64,000 nt of DNA from Bacillus_BA fengqiuensis (GTDB lineage: Bacteria > Bacillota > Bacilli > Bacillales > Bacillaceae_H), in NCBI GenBank assembly GCA_030813035.1, contig JAUSTV010000003.1; one strand, given 5' to 3'. The translations under genes and the position numbers were made by a program. The notes beneath the pieces were generated by a model that was not told where the DNA came from, made no database searches, and saw only the letters and a program-made list of their open reading frames with translations. The number at the start of each line of letters is the position of its first letter. The first letter of the stretch is position 1. Of the stretch, positions 16,500-24,011 are shown in pieces.

Positions 16500-16500
16500 G

Positions 16501-16710
16501 GTGGACAAAAAGCTCATATATAAAATGATTCGAAACGGCTTCCTTCAATACAATCATTTAGCGGAATCACTTCCGCTGACAGAAGCGGACTATGAAGAGC
16601 TGTTTGATGAGGTTCGTAAACGGATGAACCGGAACGTTGAATCTGACTTGCATGAAATCGTCCAAGACATTATTTATGATTATTTAACAGAAAAAGGCTC
16701 TCCATGGTAG
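16501..16710 (+). CDS. yqkC: YqkC family protein
   Basis: A 69-residue ORF with GTG start directly after the CDGSH stop; an ATG at 16525 is an alternative. The sequence (RNGFLQYNHLAESLPLTEAD, then EIVQDIIYDYL) is like YqkC of B. subtilis, where it neighbours yqkB and yqkD. No catalytic motif is seen. Lack of its own strong ribosome-binding site suggests translational coupling. The stop codon is part of a terminator. Confidence 0.75.
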   Translation: MDKKLIYKMIRNGFLQYNHLAESLPLTEADYEELFDEVRKRMNRNVESDLHEIVQDIIYDYLTEKGSPW

Positions 16711-16721
16711 GAGAGCCTTTT
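16692..16721. terminator. Terminator after yqkC
   Basis: A perfect 12-bp stem AAAAGGCTCTCC with a 6-nt loop and T4, overlapping the yqkC stop; it can also serve yqjQ on the minus strand. Confidence 0.8.
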
Positions 16722-16737
16722 GTATGTTTCCTTCACT

Positions 16738-17535
16738 TTACTTTTGATGAAAACGATCCCCGGCCAGTTTTTCTACAAGACCAGGTGCCAATAGATAAAG
16801 CGTGCTGCCGAGATTCATCCAGCCCGGCAAATTCAGTTCTCTCTTTTTGGTAAATAAAGAATTGACGACTTTCTTGGCTACATCCTTTGGATCAAGCATA
16901 AATTTTTCTACATTTTTCGTATAGCTGCCAGATGTATCGGCAATCGTAAAAAAGTTGGTTTTTATTGGCCCAGGATTGACCACCGTCACAAAGATATTCG
17001 TTTTAGACAGCTCCATACGCAAACTGTTCGTAAAACCGAGCACCGCATGTTTCGTTGCGGAATAACCGCTTGATTTCGGGGTTGCCAGCTTGCCGGCCTG
17101 GGAAGCGATATTGACAATATGTCCTGCATTCCTCTCCAACATATGAGGCAGGATCATTTTCGTGCAAGCAATGAGACCGATGACGTTCACTCGGAACATG
17201 GCTTCCACATTTTCCATTTTTGCGTCCACTACGTCTTCAAAAATTCCAAATCCCGCATTATTAATGAGGGCATCAATATAGCCAACATCTTGAAAAATTT
17301 GTTGGCATATTCTTTCAACCTCTCTAATGTCTCCTATGTCCAACATATACACGTGACATGTAATCCCGTATTTTTGCTGAATATGTTCGGCCACTGCCTT
17401 TAATTTATTTTCATTGCGAGCCACTAAAATAGGAACCGCTCCTCGGCTGGCTGCTTCATAGGCGATTTGCTCTCCGATTCCTCCCGATGCCCCTGTAATC
17501 ATAATATGTTTCTCAGCTAACGTCTGTCTTTTCAT
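16738..17535 (-). CDS. yqjQ: Short-chain dehydrogenase/reductase YqjQ
   Basis: A 265-residue classical SDR with the Rossmann motif TGASGGIG, INNAG, catalytic Ser (IVNIASQAG) and the YSATK active-site Tyr/Lys pair, then NPGPIKTNF. It matches YqjQ; substrate unknown. It follows yqjP by 21 bp, forming the yqjP-yqjQ operon known from B. subtilis. Confidence 0.9.
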   Translation of the reverse strand: MKRQTLAEKHIMITGASGGIGEQIAYEAASRGAVPILVARNENKLKAVAEHIQQKYGITCHVYMLDIGDIREVERICQQIFQDVGYIDALINNAGFGIFEDVVDAKMENVEAMFRVNVIGLIACTKMILPHMLERNAGHIVNIASQAGKLATPKSSGYSATKHAVLGFTNSLRMELSKTNIFVTVVNPGPIKTNFFTIADTSGSYTKNVEKFMLDPKDVAKKVVNSLFTKKRELNLPGWMNLGSTLYLLAPGLVEKLAGDRFHQK

Positions 17536-17556
17536 ACATACACCTCAATTGAATTT

Positions 17557-18510
17557 TCACTGAGCATAATATAACCAATGAGGAGTTGTTTCATCAACCT
17601 TTATCTCTCCCGCTTCTTCTAAATAATCGAGTTGGCCGATCGTTTCAGAAATCGTCAAACCAAGTTGTGTTTCATAGACGGACGGGAAAAGCCGCTGGCA
17701 TATTTCAAATACTGTCATCGGTTTTTCTTTTAACATGTCCAACACTCCATACGCTCTTTCTGCTTGTCTTTTCAACCGATGCTCCACTAACTCTTTCACA
17801 TCTTCTACTTCTTCACCATGCCCCGCATAAACAGAGGTGATGGCTAACTCACTTATTTTTTTCATAGAATGATTATATTGCAATAACGATTTCGCCCTTT
17901 CTGTGTAGGGTTCTTGAGGAGGTTCCAGCAAAGGATTGGAAGAAACATGGGCCAATAGTAAATCCCCGCCCATTAAAATCTCTTCTTCTTCATGATACAA
18001 ACAAATATGACCTTGGGCATGTCCAGGTGTCTCCAGAACAGCCCATCCTTCAAGTCCTGCAATTGTTTCTCCCTCTCTCACCGTCTGAGTAAGGGAACGT
18101 CTGCACGAATATTCCATCGGTGCTGTCAGCTTCTTCAGCAAAGCCTGGGCTGGATAGGGAATCCCATACCGATAAAATAATTCCGCGAAAAATTCCCGAT
18201 ATCTTTTAAAAAACTCTGCATCTTGTTCTAACCATACATTATTATGTTCATGACCAATAATAGGAATATCATTAGGAAAGTAATCCAACAATCCAACATG
18301 ATCCGGGTGATGGTGGGTCACGATTACCTGTTCAATATCTTGTATCCGAAAGCCCAATTCCCCTAATTGTTCATTTAAGGATTGCCAAGCCTCTTCTGTC
18401 TTTGGCCCGGCATCAACCAATGTCAATTTTTCTCCTTCTATGACATATGCATTAAGATCCCCCACCGGAAAAGGGGTTGGAATAATTAATTTATGTATCA
18501 TTACAGACAT
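17557..18510 (-). CDS. yqjP: Metallo-beta-lactamase-fold hydrolase YqjP
   Basis: A 317-residue MBL-fold hydrolase with the zinc motif THHHPDHVG, a downstream metal His in TPGHAQGH, an Asp in GGDLLL and a late His in VYAGHGE. The C-terminal about 80 residues are a winged-helix-like extension. It resembles YqjP and glyoxalase II-type enzymes; substrate unknown. Start 18510 is preferred because GGAG lies 7 bases upstream; 18516 is an alternative. Confidence 0.85.
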   Translation of the reverse strand: MSVMIHKLIIPTPFPVGDLNAYVIEGEKLTLVDAGPKTEEAWQSLNEQLGELGFRIQDIEQVIVTHHHPDHVGLLDYFPNDIPIIGHEHNNVWLEQDAEFFKRYREFFAELFYRYGIPYPAQALLKKLTAPMEYSCRRSLTQTVREGETIAGLEGWAVLETPGHAQGHICLYHEEEEILMGGDLLLAHVSSNPLLEPPQEPYTERAKSLLQYNHSMKKISELAITSVYAGHGEEVEDVKELVEHRLKRQAERAYGVLDMLKEKPMTVFEICQRLFPSVYETQLGLTISETIGQLDYLEEAGEIKVDETTPHWLYYAQ

Positions 18511-18614
18511 GTTCATTCTCCTTCTAACGGTCTTTGTTATGTTCAGTTTACCTTGTTTCTAATATTTTGTCTTTATATTCAAATAATTTTTATAATTTTT
18601 CCCCTTTTTTCTTA

Positions 18615-18644
18615 TTGACAGTACAAGCTGATTCGGGGCATAAT
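18615..18644 (+). promoter_or_regulatory. Sigma-A promoter of the proI leader
   Basis: TTGACA (18615-18620), an 18-bp spacer and CATAAT (18639-18644) lie just before the T-box leader. Confidence 0.65.
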
Positions 18645-18649
18645 AGCAA

Positions 18650-18880
18650 AAAATATGTGATGCGTTGATTGGGACCAGTAATCCATTAATGATAATCAGA
18701 GATTGAAACCCATAGGCTGAGAGGTTTCATTATCCGCTTAACGTTTGAACCTACCCATGAGCTTTTAGGTAAACCTAAACGTTCCCCACGTTACGGGCAT
18801 CGAGATGAGCAATTTTTTGCTAATAAAGGTGGTACCGCGGATCCAAGACCTTCCGTCCTTTGCGACGAGAGGTCTTTTTG
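18650..18880 (+). promoter_or_regulatory. Proline-responsive T-box leader of proI
   Basis: The T-box core AAGGTGGTACCGCG is at 18826-18839 and is followed by an intrinsic terminator (18845-18879). A stem I domain lies upstream, and the specifier position reads GAA-CCT-A with CCU (Pro) at 18750-18752. The base opposite the tRNA discriminator is U, matching A73 of tRNA-Pro. Uncharged tRNA-Pro should favour the antiterminator and allow proI expression, as known for B. subtilis proI. Confidence 0.92.
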
Positions 18881-18885
18881 TGTTT

Positions 18886-18934
18886 TCGTAAATGATGTAA
18901 GGGGATAAAGAACATCCCCTTACATCATTTACGA
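18886..18934. repeat. Perfect 21-bp palindrome downstream of the T-box terminator
   Basis: Arms 18886-18906 and 18914-18934 are exact complements around a 7-nt loop, followed by AGACCTTTTT. It lies 110 bp before proI, inside the transcribed leader. Confidence 0.85.
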
Positions 18935-19044
18935 AGACCTTTTTAGTTGATTCATGATGCTAAAACATTAAAAAACCAAAATGAATAACCACCCACTTAA
19001 ACCCTTGATTAGTAAATAAAATAACTGATAAATGGAGGAATGAG

Positions 19045-19896
19045 ATGATGAGTGAGATGAAAAGAATTTCCTTTATTGGAGCGGGTTCTATGGCAGAAGC
19101 GATGATTGCAGGTTTGCTTCAGCACGAACATGTCCAAAAACAGCATATTACGATTACCAATCGCACAAACGATGAAAGACTTGAATATTTCCGCAGCGAA
19201 TACGGCGTGAATGCGACTCGTGACGAGAGACAATTAATTGAACAAACCGATGTCATCGTCCTCGCGATGAAACCGAAAGATTTAGCGGAAGGAGTTGCAG
19301 GAATAAAGCAATATGTTCATGAACAACAATTAATCATTTCTTTATTGGCCGGCGTTTCCACGAAAAGCATCGCTTGCTTGCTGGAAAAGAATGTCCCAGT
19401 CGTACGAGCGATGCCAAATACCTCCGCTGCCATCGGGCGGTCTGCTACAGCCCTCGCCAAAGGAGACTATGCAACCGACCACCACCTCTCCTTCGCCGCC
19501 CAGTTATTTGAAACGGTCGGAATCGTATCTGTCGTCAAAGAAAACCTTTTACATGCCGTTACAGGTCTTTCAGGAAGCGGGCCGGCTTATGTCTATTACT
19601 TGGTAGAATCGATGGAAAAAGCAGCTGAGCAAATCGGGATTGAGGGTCCTGTTGCAAAGGACCTTATTCTTCAAACATTAATTGGAGCAGCTGAAATGTT
19701 AAAACAGTCGCCAAAACATCCTGGTGTCTTACGTAAAGAAGTAACGAGTCCAGGAGGAACGACAGAAGCAGGCATTCAAAAACTTGAAACGTACCGCTTC
19801 CAAGAAGCGATGGTTGAATGCATTAAGCGGGCTACCGATCGCTCGAAAGAATTAGGAACGGCTATTGAGGAAGAAATATTAACAAAGCGGAGTTGA
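19045..19896 (+). CDS. proI: Pyrroline-5-carboxylate reductase
   Basis: A 283-residue P5C reductase catalysing the last step of proline synthesis with NAD(P)H. It has an N-terminal Rossmann motif (FIGAGSMAEAM), LAMKPKD, VRAMPNTSA and the C-terminal dimerisation helices with GLSGSGPAYVYYLVE and TSPGGTTEAGI. The T-box points to the anabolic ProI paralogue. ATG 19045 has GGAGG 6 bases upstream. The last codons overlap the first arm of the D-family repeat. Confidence 0.94.
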   Translation: MMSEMKRISFIGAGSMAEAMIAGLLQHEHVQKQHITITNRTNDERLEYFRSEYGVNATRDERQLIEQTDVIVLAMKPKDLAEGVAGIKQYVHEQQLIISLLAGVSTKSIACLLEKNVPVVRAMPNTSAAIGRSATALAKGDYATDHHLSFAAQLFETVGIVSVVKENLLHAVTGLSGSGPAYVYYLVESMEKAAEQIGIEGPVAKDLILQTLIGAAEMLKQSPKHPGVLRKEVTSPGGTTEAGIQKLETYRFQEAMVECIKRATDRSKELGTAIEEEILTKRS

Positions 19897-20037
19897 CTCC
19901 AATGTTCTAAAGAGTAGACCTTTTGAGTCAATCTCCTTGAAAGGACCCGCCATGGGAATCCAGGAAAATCAAGGATTTAGTGATGGGTCCTTAGTAAAAA
20001 ATTATTTTTGCGGCCTATTCATCACTTATGGGACAAC
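19889..20037 (+). repeat. Two-hairpin repeat, family D copy 3 (divergent)
   Basis: It shares with 34329-34480 and 48183-48335 a first hairpin containing TTGACTC/GAGTCAA, a second hairpin AAGGACCC/GGGTCCTT with the conserved loop segment AATCCAG-AAAATCAAG, and a tail ending TTATGGGACAACC. It is the most diverged of the three copies. Confidence 0.7.
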
Positions 20038-20100
20038 CATAGACTGCCAATTGAACGGAAGCGGACTCCATTGACGCAATTGCAGCTTATACACACGTAA

Positions 20101-20113
20101 TTGAACGGTTCAA
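20101..20113. promoter_or_regulatory. Operator-like inverted repeat upstream of namA
   Basis: TTGAAC-G-GTTCAA is a perfect palindrome, with the half-site AATTGAACGG repeated at 20049-20058. A TATAAT lies at 20148-20153, 40 bp before the namA start. No regulator is identified. Confidence 0.4.
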
Positions 20114-20192
20114 AACCTATTGCGTGAGTTAAGCACACGTCCAATGATATAATGTCGATGTTTAGAAAATCGAAATAAATGGAGGTTTAGGT

Positions 20193-21209
20193 ATGTCCGC
20201 ATTATTATTCTCGCCATATTCAGTTAAAAATGTCACCCTTAAAAATCGAGTCGTCATGTCGCCAATGTGCATGTATTCTTGTCAAAGCGCAGACGGAAGA
20301 GTGGAAAATTGGCATCTCACCCATTATACGAGTCGAGCTGTCGGGCAAGTAGGGTTGATTATAGTAGAAGCAACAGCCGTTACTCCACAAGGAAGAATTT
20401 CAGCTAATGACCTGGGCATCTGGAGCGATGAGCACATTCCTGGCTTAAGCCAATTAGTATCCATGATTAAAGAACATGGCTCTGCCACAGCCATCCAACT
20501 CGCCCATGCCGGAAGAAAAGCCACTGTGGCCGGAGAGATTGTTGCCCCTTCCGCCATTGCGTTCGATGAAAAAATGAAACAGCCAAAAGAAATGACAAAC
20601 GAAGATATTAAACAAACCGTTGCGGCCTTTCAAGAAGCCGCTAAAAGAGCAAAAGAAGCTGGATTTGATATCATTGAACTCCACGGGGCACATGGCTACT
20701 TACTAAACGAATTTTTATCTCCATTAAGCAATAAACGAACTGATGAATACGGGGGATCAATCGAAAATCGCTATCGTCTTTTAAAAGAAGTGATTGAATC
20801 CGTGAAGGAAGTTTGGGATGGGCCATTATTCGTCCGTATTTCTGCTCATGATTATCATGAAGAGGGACTGACGGCTGAAGACTACATCACGTTCGGAAAG
20901 TGGATGAAACGGGACGGCGTCGATTTAATTGATGTTAGTTCGGGTGCCGTTGTTCCTGCTCGCATCCCTACATATCCCGGTTATCAAGTGAAGTTTTCTG
21001 AGACAGTAAAATATGGAGCTGACATTGCTACAGGAACTGTCGGTCTCATTACAAGCGGATTGCATGCGGAGGAAATCTTGCAAAACGGACGTGCAGATTT
21101 AATCTTTATCGGAAGAGAATTATTGCGTAACCCTTATTGGCCGCGCACGGCCGCCCACGAACTCGGAGTAGAAATTGAAGCTCCTGTTCAATACAAGCGC
21201 GGCTGGTAG
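20193..21209 (+). CDS. namA: NADPH dehydrogenase NamA (old yellow enzyme YqjM)
   Basis: A 338-residue FMN-dependent ene-reductase of the YqjM class, identical in length to the B. subtilis enzyme. Class-defining residues are present: Cys26 and Tyr28 (PMCMYS) and the His pair in ELHGAHGYL. It reduces electrophilic enals/enones and nitro compounds and is thought to act in detoxification. GGAGG lies 8 bases upstream of the ATG. It is monocistronic. Confidence 0.95.
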   Translation: MSALLFSPYSVKNVTLKNRVVMSPMCMYSCQSADGRVENWHLTHYTSRAVGQVGLIIVEATAVTPQGRISANDLGIWSDEHIPGLSQLVSMIKEHGSATAIQLAHAGRKATVAGEIVAPSAIAFDEKMKQPKEMTNEDIKQTVAAFQEAAKRAKEAGFDIIELHGAHGYLLNEFLSPLSNKRTDEYGGSIENRYRLLKEVIESVKEVWDGPLFVRISAHDYHEEGLTAEDYITFGKWMKRDGVDLIDVSSGAVVPARIPTYPGYQVKFSETVKYGADIATGTVGLITSGLHAEEILQNGRADLIFIGRELLRNPYWPRTAAHELGVEIEAPVQYKRGW

Positions 21210-21380
21210 GAAAAGCGCAAGCGCCTTGGTCAAAGAAGGCCGACTAAGACCGCCACATCAATCACCAACGTCGGCATGACCCCCATCCTGTGGACCTAAG
21301 GAAATAGGGATTGACCCCGTATACACTTTTGGCCTTATGAGGGCAATCATCTTTTCCACAGGGAGCTAGACACTAGTACT
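21208..21380. repeat. Intergenic repeat, family C (GCGCAAGCGCC type)
   Basis: The block starts AAAAGCGCAAGCGCCTTGG, continues with GCCGACTAAGACCGCCAC and AGGGATTGACCCCGTATAC, and ends GAGCTAGACACTAG. I recognise the AAAAGCGCAAGCGCC start from intergenic regions of other Bacillus-group genomes. Part of it recurs inside the family A repeat at 15999-16208. Confidence 0.6.
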
Positions 21381-21423
21381 GGTCGAAAAATTATGCTTTT
21401 TAATCTTCTAAAAACAAACTACT

Positions 21424-21456
21424 AAGAAAAGAGACAGGCTCCCTGCCTCTTTTCTT
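21424..21456 (-). terminator. Terminator of rnz
   Basis: A 15-bp stem with one mismatch (AAGAAAAGAG side) and a 3-nt loop just after the rnz stop, followed by a T-rich end on the minus strand. Confidence 0.75.
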
Positions 21457-21467
21457 GCGATGAATAC

Positions 21468-22388
21468 CTATTTCAAAACAGGAATACACTTGAAATCCTC
21501 GGCGACTTCCGTATGTTCAAAAATTCCCCTCGCATCGTTTAATAAGATGTTCGTATGTTCTGACTGGTAACGGGAACTAATGTGAGTGAGAATTAGTTTT
21601 TGCACATTTGCCTCTTTGGCTATTTCTGCTGCTTGGGCAGCGGTGGAATGAAAATAATCATAGGCAAGAGCCCCGTCTTCCGCAGCAAAAGTAGATTCAT
21701 GCACCAACACGTTTGCATTCCTTGCCAGTGTAATGCTTTGAGGGCAAAATCTTGTATCTCCCAGAATCGCTAAAATTCTTCCTTTTTGGGGAGAGCCAAT
21801 AAAATCATGCCCTTTCACCACTCTCCCATCTTCCAGTTGGACCGTTTCCCCTTTCTTTAGCTGCTGATAAACAGGCCCGGGCGGTACATTGGCTTCTTTT
21901 AACTTTTGGACTAACAACGTACCGGGCAAATCCTTTTCAATGATCCGATAACCATAGGAAGGCACCCCATGTTCAAGCAGCATGGTTTCTACCCTAAACG
22001 TATCATCTTCAAAAACGGTTCCCTCTGTTATTTCCACAATTTCTATTGGATACTTCACATGTGTTTGGCTAACAGCTAGCGATGTCTCAATAAATGCTTT
22101 AATACCGGGCGGCCCGTATACAGTCAGCTTTGACTCTCCGCCTTGAAAAGACCGGCTTCCTAATAAACCGGGCAACCCGAAAATATGATCTCCATGAAGA
22201 TGAGTAATAAAGATCTTTTCAATTTTTCTTGGTTTAATAGATGTATGTAAAATTTGATGCTGGGTAGCCTCCCCACAATCAAACAGCCAAGTAGAGCCCC
22301 TCTCTTGAAGAAGCTGCACGGCGATGGATGATACGTTACGGTGTTTAGCTGGAACACCTGCACCCGTTCCTAAGAATAGCAATTCCAA
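21468..22388 (-). CDS. rnz: Ribonuclease Z
   Basis: A 306-residue tRNase Z that removes 3' trailers from pre-tRNAs lacking encoded CCA. The long-zinc-binding motif FITHLHGDHIFGLPG, substrate-arm region with PPGPVYQQLKKGE, GDTRF and the C-terminal HISSRY are present. The start is a TTG at 22388 with GGAGG 7 bases upstream; this gives the exact family N-terminus (xELLFLGTGAGVPAK). Upstream open frame lacks support. Confidence 0.94.
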   Translation of the reverse strand: MELLFLGTGAGVPAKHRNVSSIAVQLLQERGSTWLFDCGEATQHQILHTSIKPRKIEKIFITHLHGDHIFGLPGLLGSRSFQGGESKLTVYGPPGIKAFIETSLAVSQTHVKYPIEIVEITEGTVFEDDTFRVETMLLEHGVPSYGYRIIEKDLPGTLLVQKLKEANVPPGPVYQQLKKGETVQLEDGRVVKGHDFIGSPQKGRILAILGDTRFCPQSITLARNANVLVHESTFAAEDGALAYDYFHSTAAQAAEIAKEANVQKLILTHISSRYQSEHTNILLNDARGIFEHTEVAEDFKCIPVLK

Positions 22389-22534
22389 TTTAAATCCTCC
22401 CACTTTTAGACGATTTCTGTCTTTCCGGCACATTATATGCGATTCAATATTTGTAACTGCACAAAAGCAGTACATTTATCGTATTCGTTCTCCCTATTAT
22501 ACAAAATTTTTATTCCAAGGCGAATTCGAGATTT

Positions 22535-22577
22535 AAATGGCTGCCAAACATCCTTTTGGGATGTTTGGCAGCCATTT
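22535..22577. repeat. Perfect 19-bp palindrome, distal of a tandem pair
   Basis: Arms 22535-22553 and 22559-22577 are exact complements around a 5-nt loop. It lies 3 bp from a second perfect palindrome, downstream of the aminotransferase gene. Confidence 0.85.
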
Positions 22578-22580
22578 ATG

Positions 22581-22629
22581 CGCAGTAAAATGGACATGGG
22601 CAAAGACCGCCCATGTCCATTTTACTGCG
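22581..22629. repeat. Perfect 21-bp palindrome, proximal of a tandem pair
   Basis: Arms 22581-22601 and 22609-22629 are exact complements around a 7-nt loop, starting 5 bp beyond the aminotransferase stop on the minus strand. No T-run follows. Confidence 0.85.
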
Positions 22630-22634
22630 TGGAT

Positions 22635-23990
22635 TTAGTTTAATTGATTAAGAGCGTTCACAAACGTCTTAATAAGAAACTCCAAGTCTTCTTCGGTAAT
22701 ATTTAACGGAGGAGAAAGAGTCAAGACATTGTTATAACCCGCCACCGTGGCCCCGTTTTTTCCGATAATTAAACCATTTTGTTTACAACTCGCGATAACA
22801 CCATTGACCATCACAGGGTTTAATGGCTCTTTCGTTTCTTTACTTTCCACAAGCTCTATCCCAATAAGCAGCCCCTTACCTCTCACATCACCTACATGCG
22901 GATGGTTTTGAAGAGCATCCTTTAATTCATCGAGCAAATAAGCGCCAAGCTGTTTGGAACGCTGAAATAAATTCTCACGTTCCATAATCTCCAAATTTTT
23001 TACCGCCACAGCACATGCTGCTGGATTGCCCCCGAATGTATTGACGTGTCTTAAATAATCGTATTCTTCCGTTCCTTTAAATGCTTCATAGATTTCCCGT
23101 TTTACCGCCGTTGCTGACAATGGAAGATAAGCGCTTGTAATTCCTTTAGCCATTGTAATAATATCCGGTTTCACGCCGTAATTCATGTGCCCGAATGCCT
23201 CTCCAGTCCGCCCGAATCCGCAAATGACTTCGTCTACAATCAAAAGGGCTCCATGTTTCTCGCAGGCTTCTTTGACTCCCTGGAGATATCCATCAGGCGG
23301 CATCAACACGCCGCCGCCCGTAATGATAGGTTCCATGATTACACCTGCAATCGTATCGCCTAACTCCCATGTCATGGCACGATCAATCGCTTGGACAGAA
23401 GGGAGATCACCCGGTGCACAATTTTCAGGTTCCGGAGAACGATATGAATCTGGTGGTGCAACATGAATAAAACCGGGTGCCAGCGGTTCATACTTATATT
23501 TGCGCTGTGCCTGCCCTGTAGCAGCTAACGACCCCATGGAGTTTCCATGATAAGCCCGGTAGCGTGAGATGAATTTATAGCGCTGATGTTCACCTTTTTG
23601 TTGATGATATTGGCGAGCAATCTTAAACGCTGCTTCATTGGCCTCAGACCCGCTGTTTGAAAAGAAAATGACATAATCTCCCCCCAGCAGCTCATTTAAC
23701 TTTTCAGCCAACTGGATTGCTGGAACATGGCTTTGGGTTAAAGGAAAATAAGACACTTGTTTTAACTGTTCATAAGCAGCTTCCGCCAGTTCTTGCCGCC
23801 CATATCCCGCATTCACACACCACAGTCCAGCCATCCCGTCCAAAAAGCGCTTCCCTTCATGGTCCGTTACCCAAGCTCCTTCTGCCTTGGTGACAACCAT
23901 CGTTCCTTGAGGGCTGTATGGTTTCATCGAGTGCCACACATATTTTTCATCCTTTGAAAGCAAATCTTGATTTTGTCCTAACTGAACCAT
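22635..23990 (-). CDS. Omega-amino acid aminotransferase (class III, PLP)
   Basis: A 451-residue class III aminotransferase with GMAGLWCVNAGYGR, the PLP phosphate segment SNSGSEANEAA, YHGNSMGSLAATG, the Asp in LIVDEVICGFGRTG and the PLP Lys in ITMAKGITS. It resembles beta-alanine/3-aminoisobutyrate:pyruvate aminotransferases. With the dehydrogenase 21 bp upstream it would convert beta-alanine or 3-aminoisobutyrate, end-products of uracil or thymine reduction, to semialdehyde and then acyl-CoA. Exact donor specificity is inferred from context. Confidence 0.87.
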   Translation of the reverse strand: MVQLGQNQDLLSKDEKYVWHSMKPYSPQGTMVVTKAEGAWVTDHEGKRFLDGMAGLWCVNAGYGRQELAEAAYEQLKQVSYFPLTQSHVPAIQLAEKLNELLGGDYVIFFSNSGSEANEAAFKIARQYHQQKGEHQRYKFISRYRAYHGNSMGSLAATGQAQRKYKYEPLAPGFIHVAPPDSYRSPEPENCAPGDLPSVQAIDRAMTWELGDTIAGVIMEPIITGGGVLMPPDGYLQGVKEACEKHGALLIVDEVICGFGRTGEAFGHMNYGVKPDIITMAKGITSAYLPLSATAVKREIYEAFKGTEEYDYLRHVNTFGGNPAACAVAVKNLEIMERENLFQRSKQLGAYLLDELKDALQNHPHVGDVRGKGLLIGIELVESKETKEPLNPVMVNGVIASCKQNGLIIGKNGATVAGYNNVLTLSPPLNITEEDLEFLIKTFVNALNQLN

Positions 23991-24011
23991 CTCTTTCTCC
24001 CCCTTATCCCT

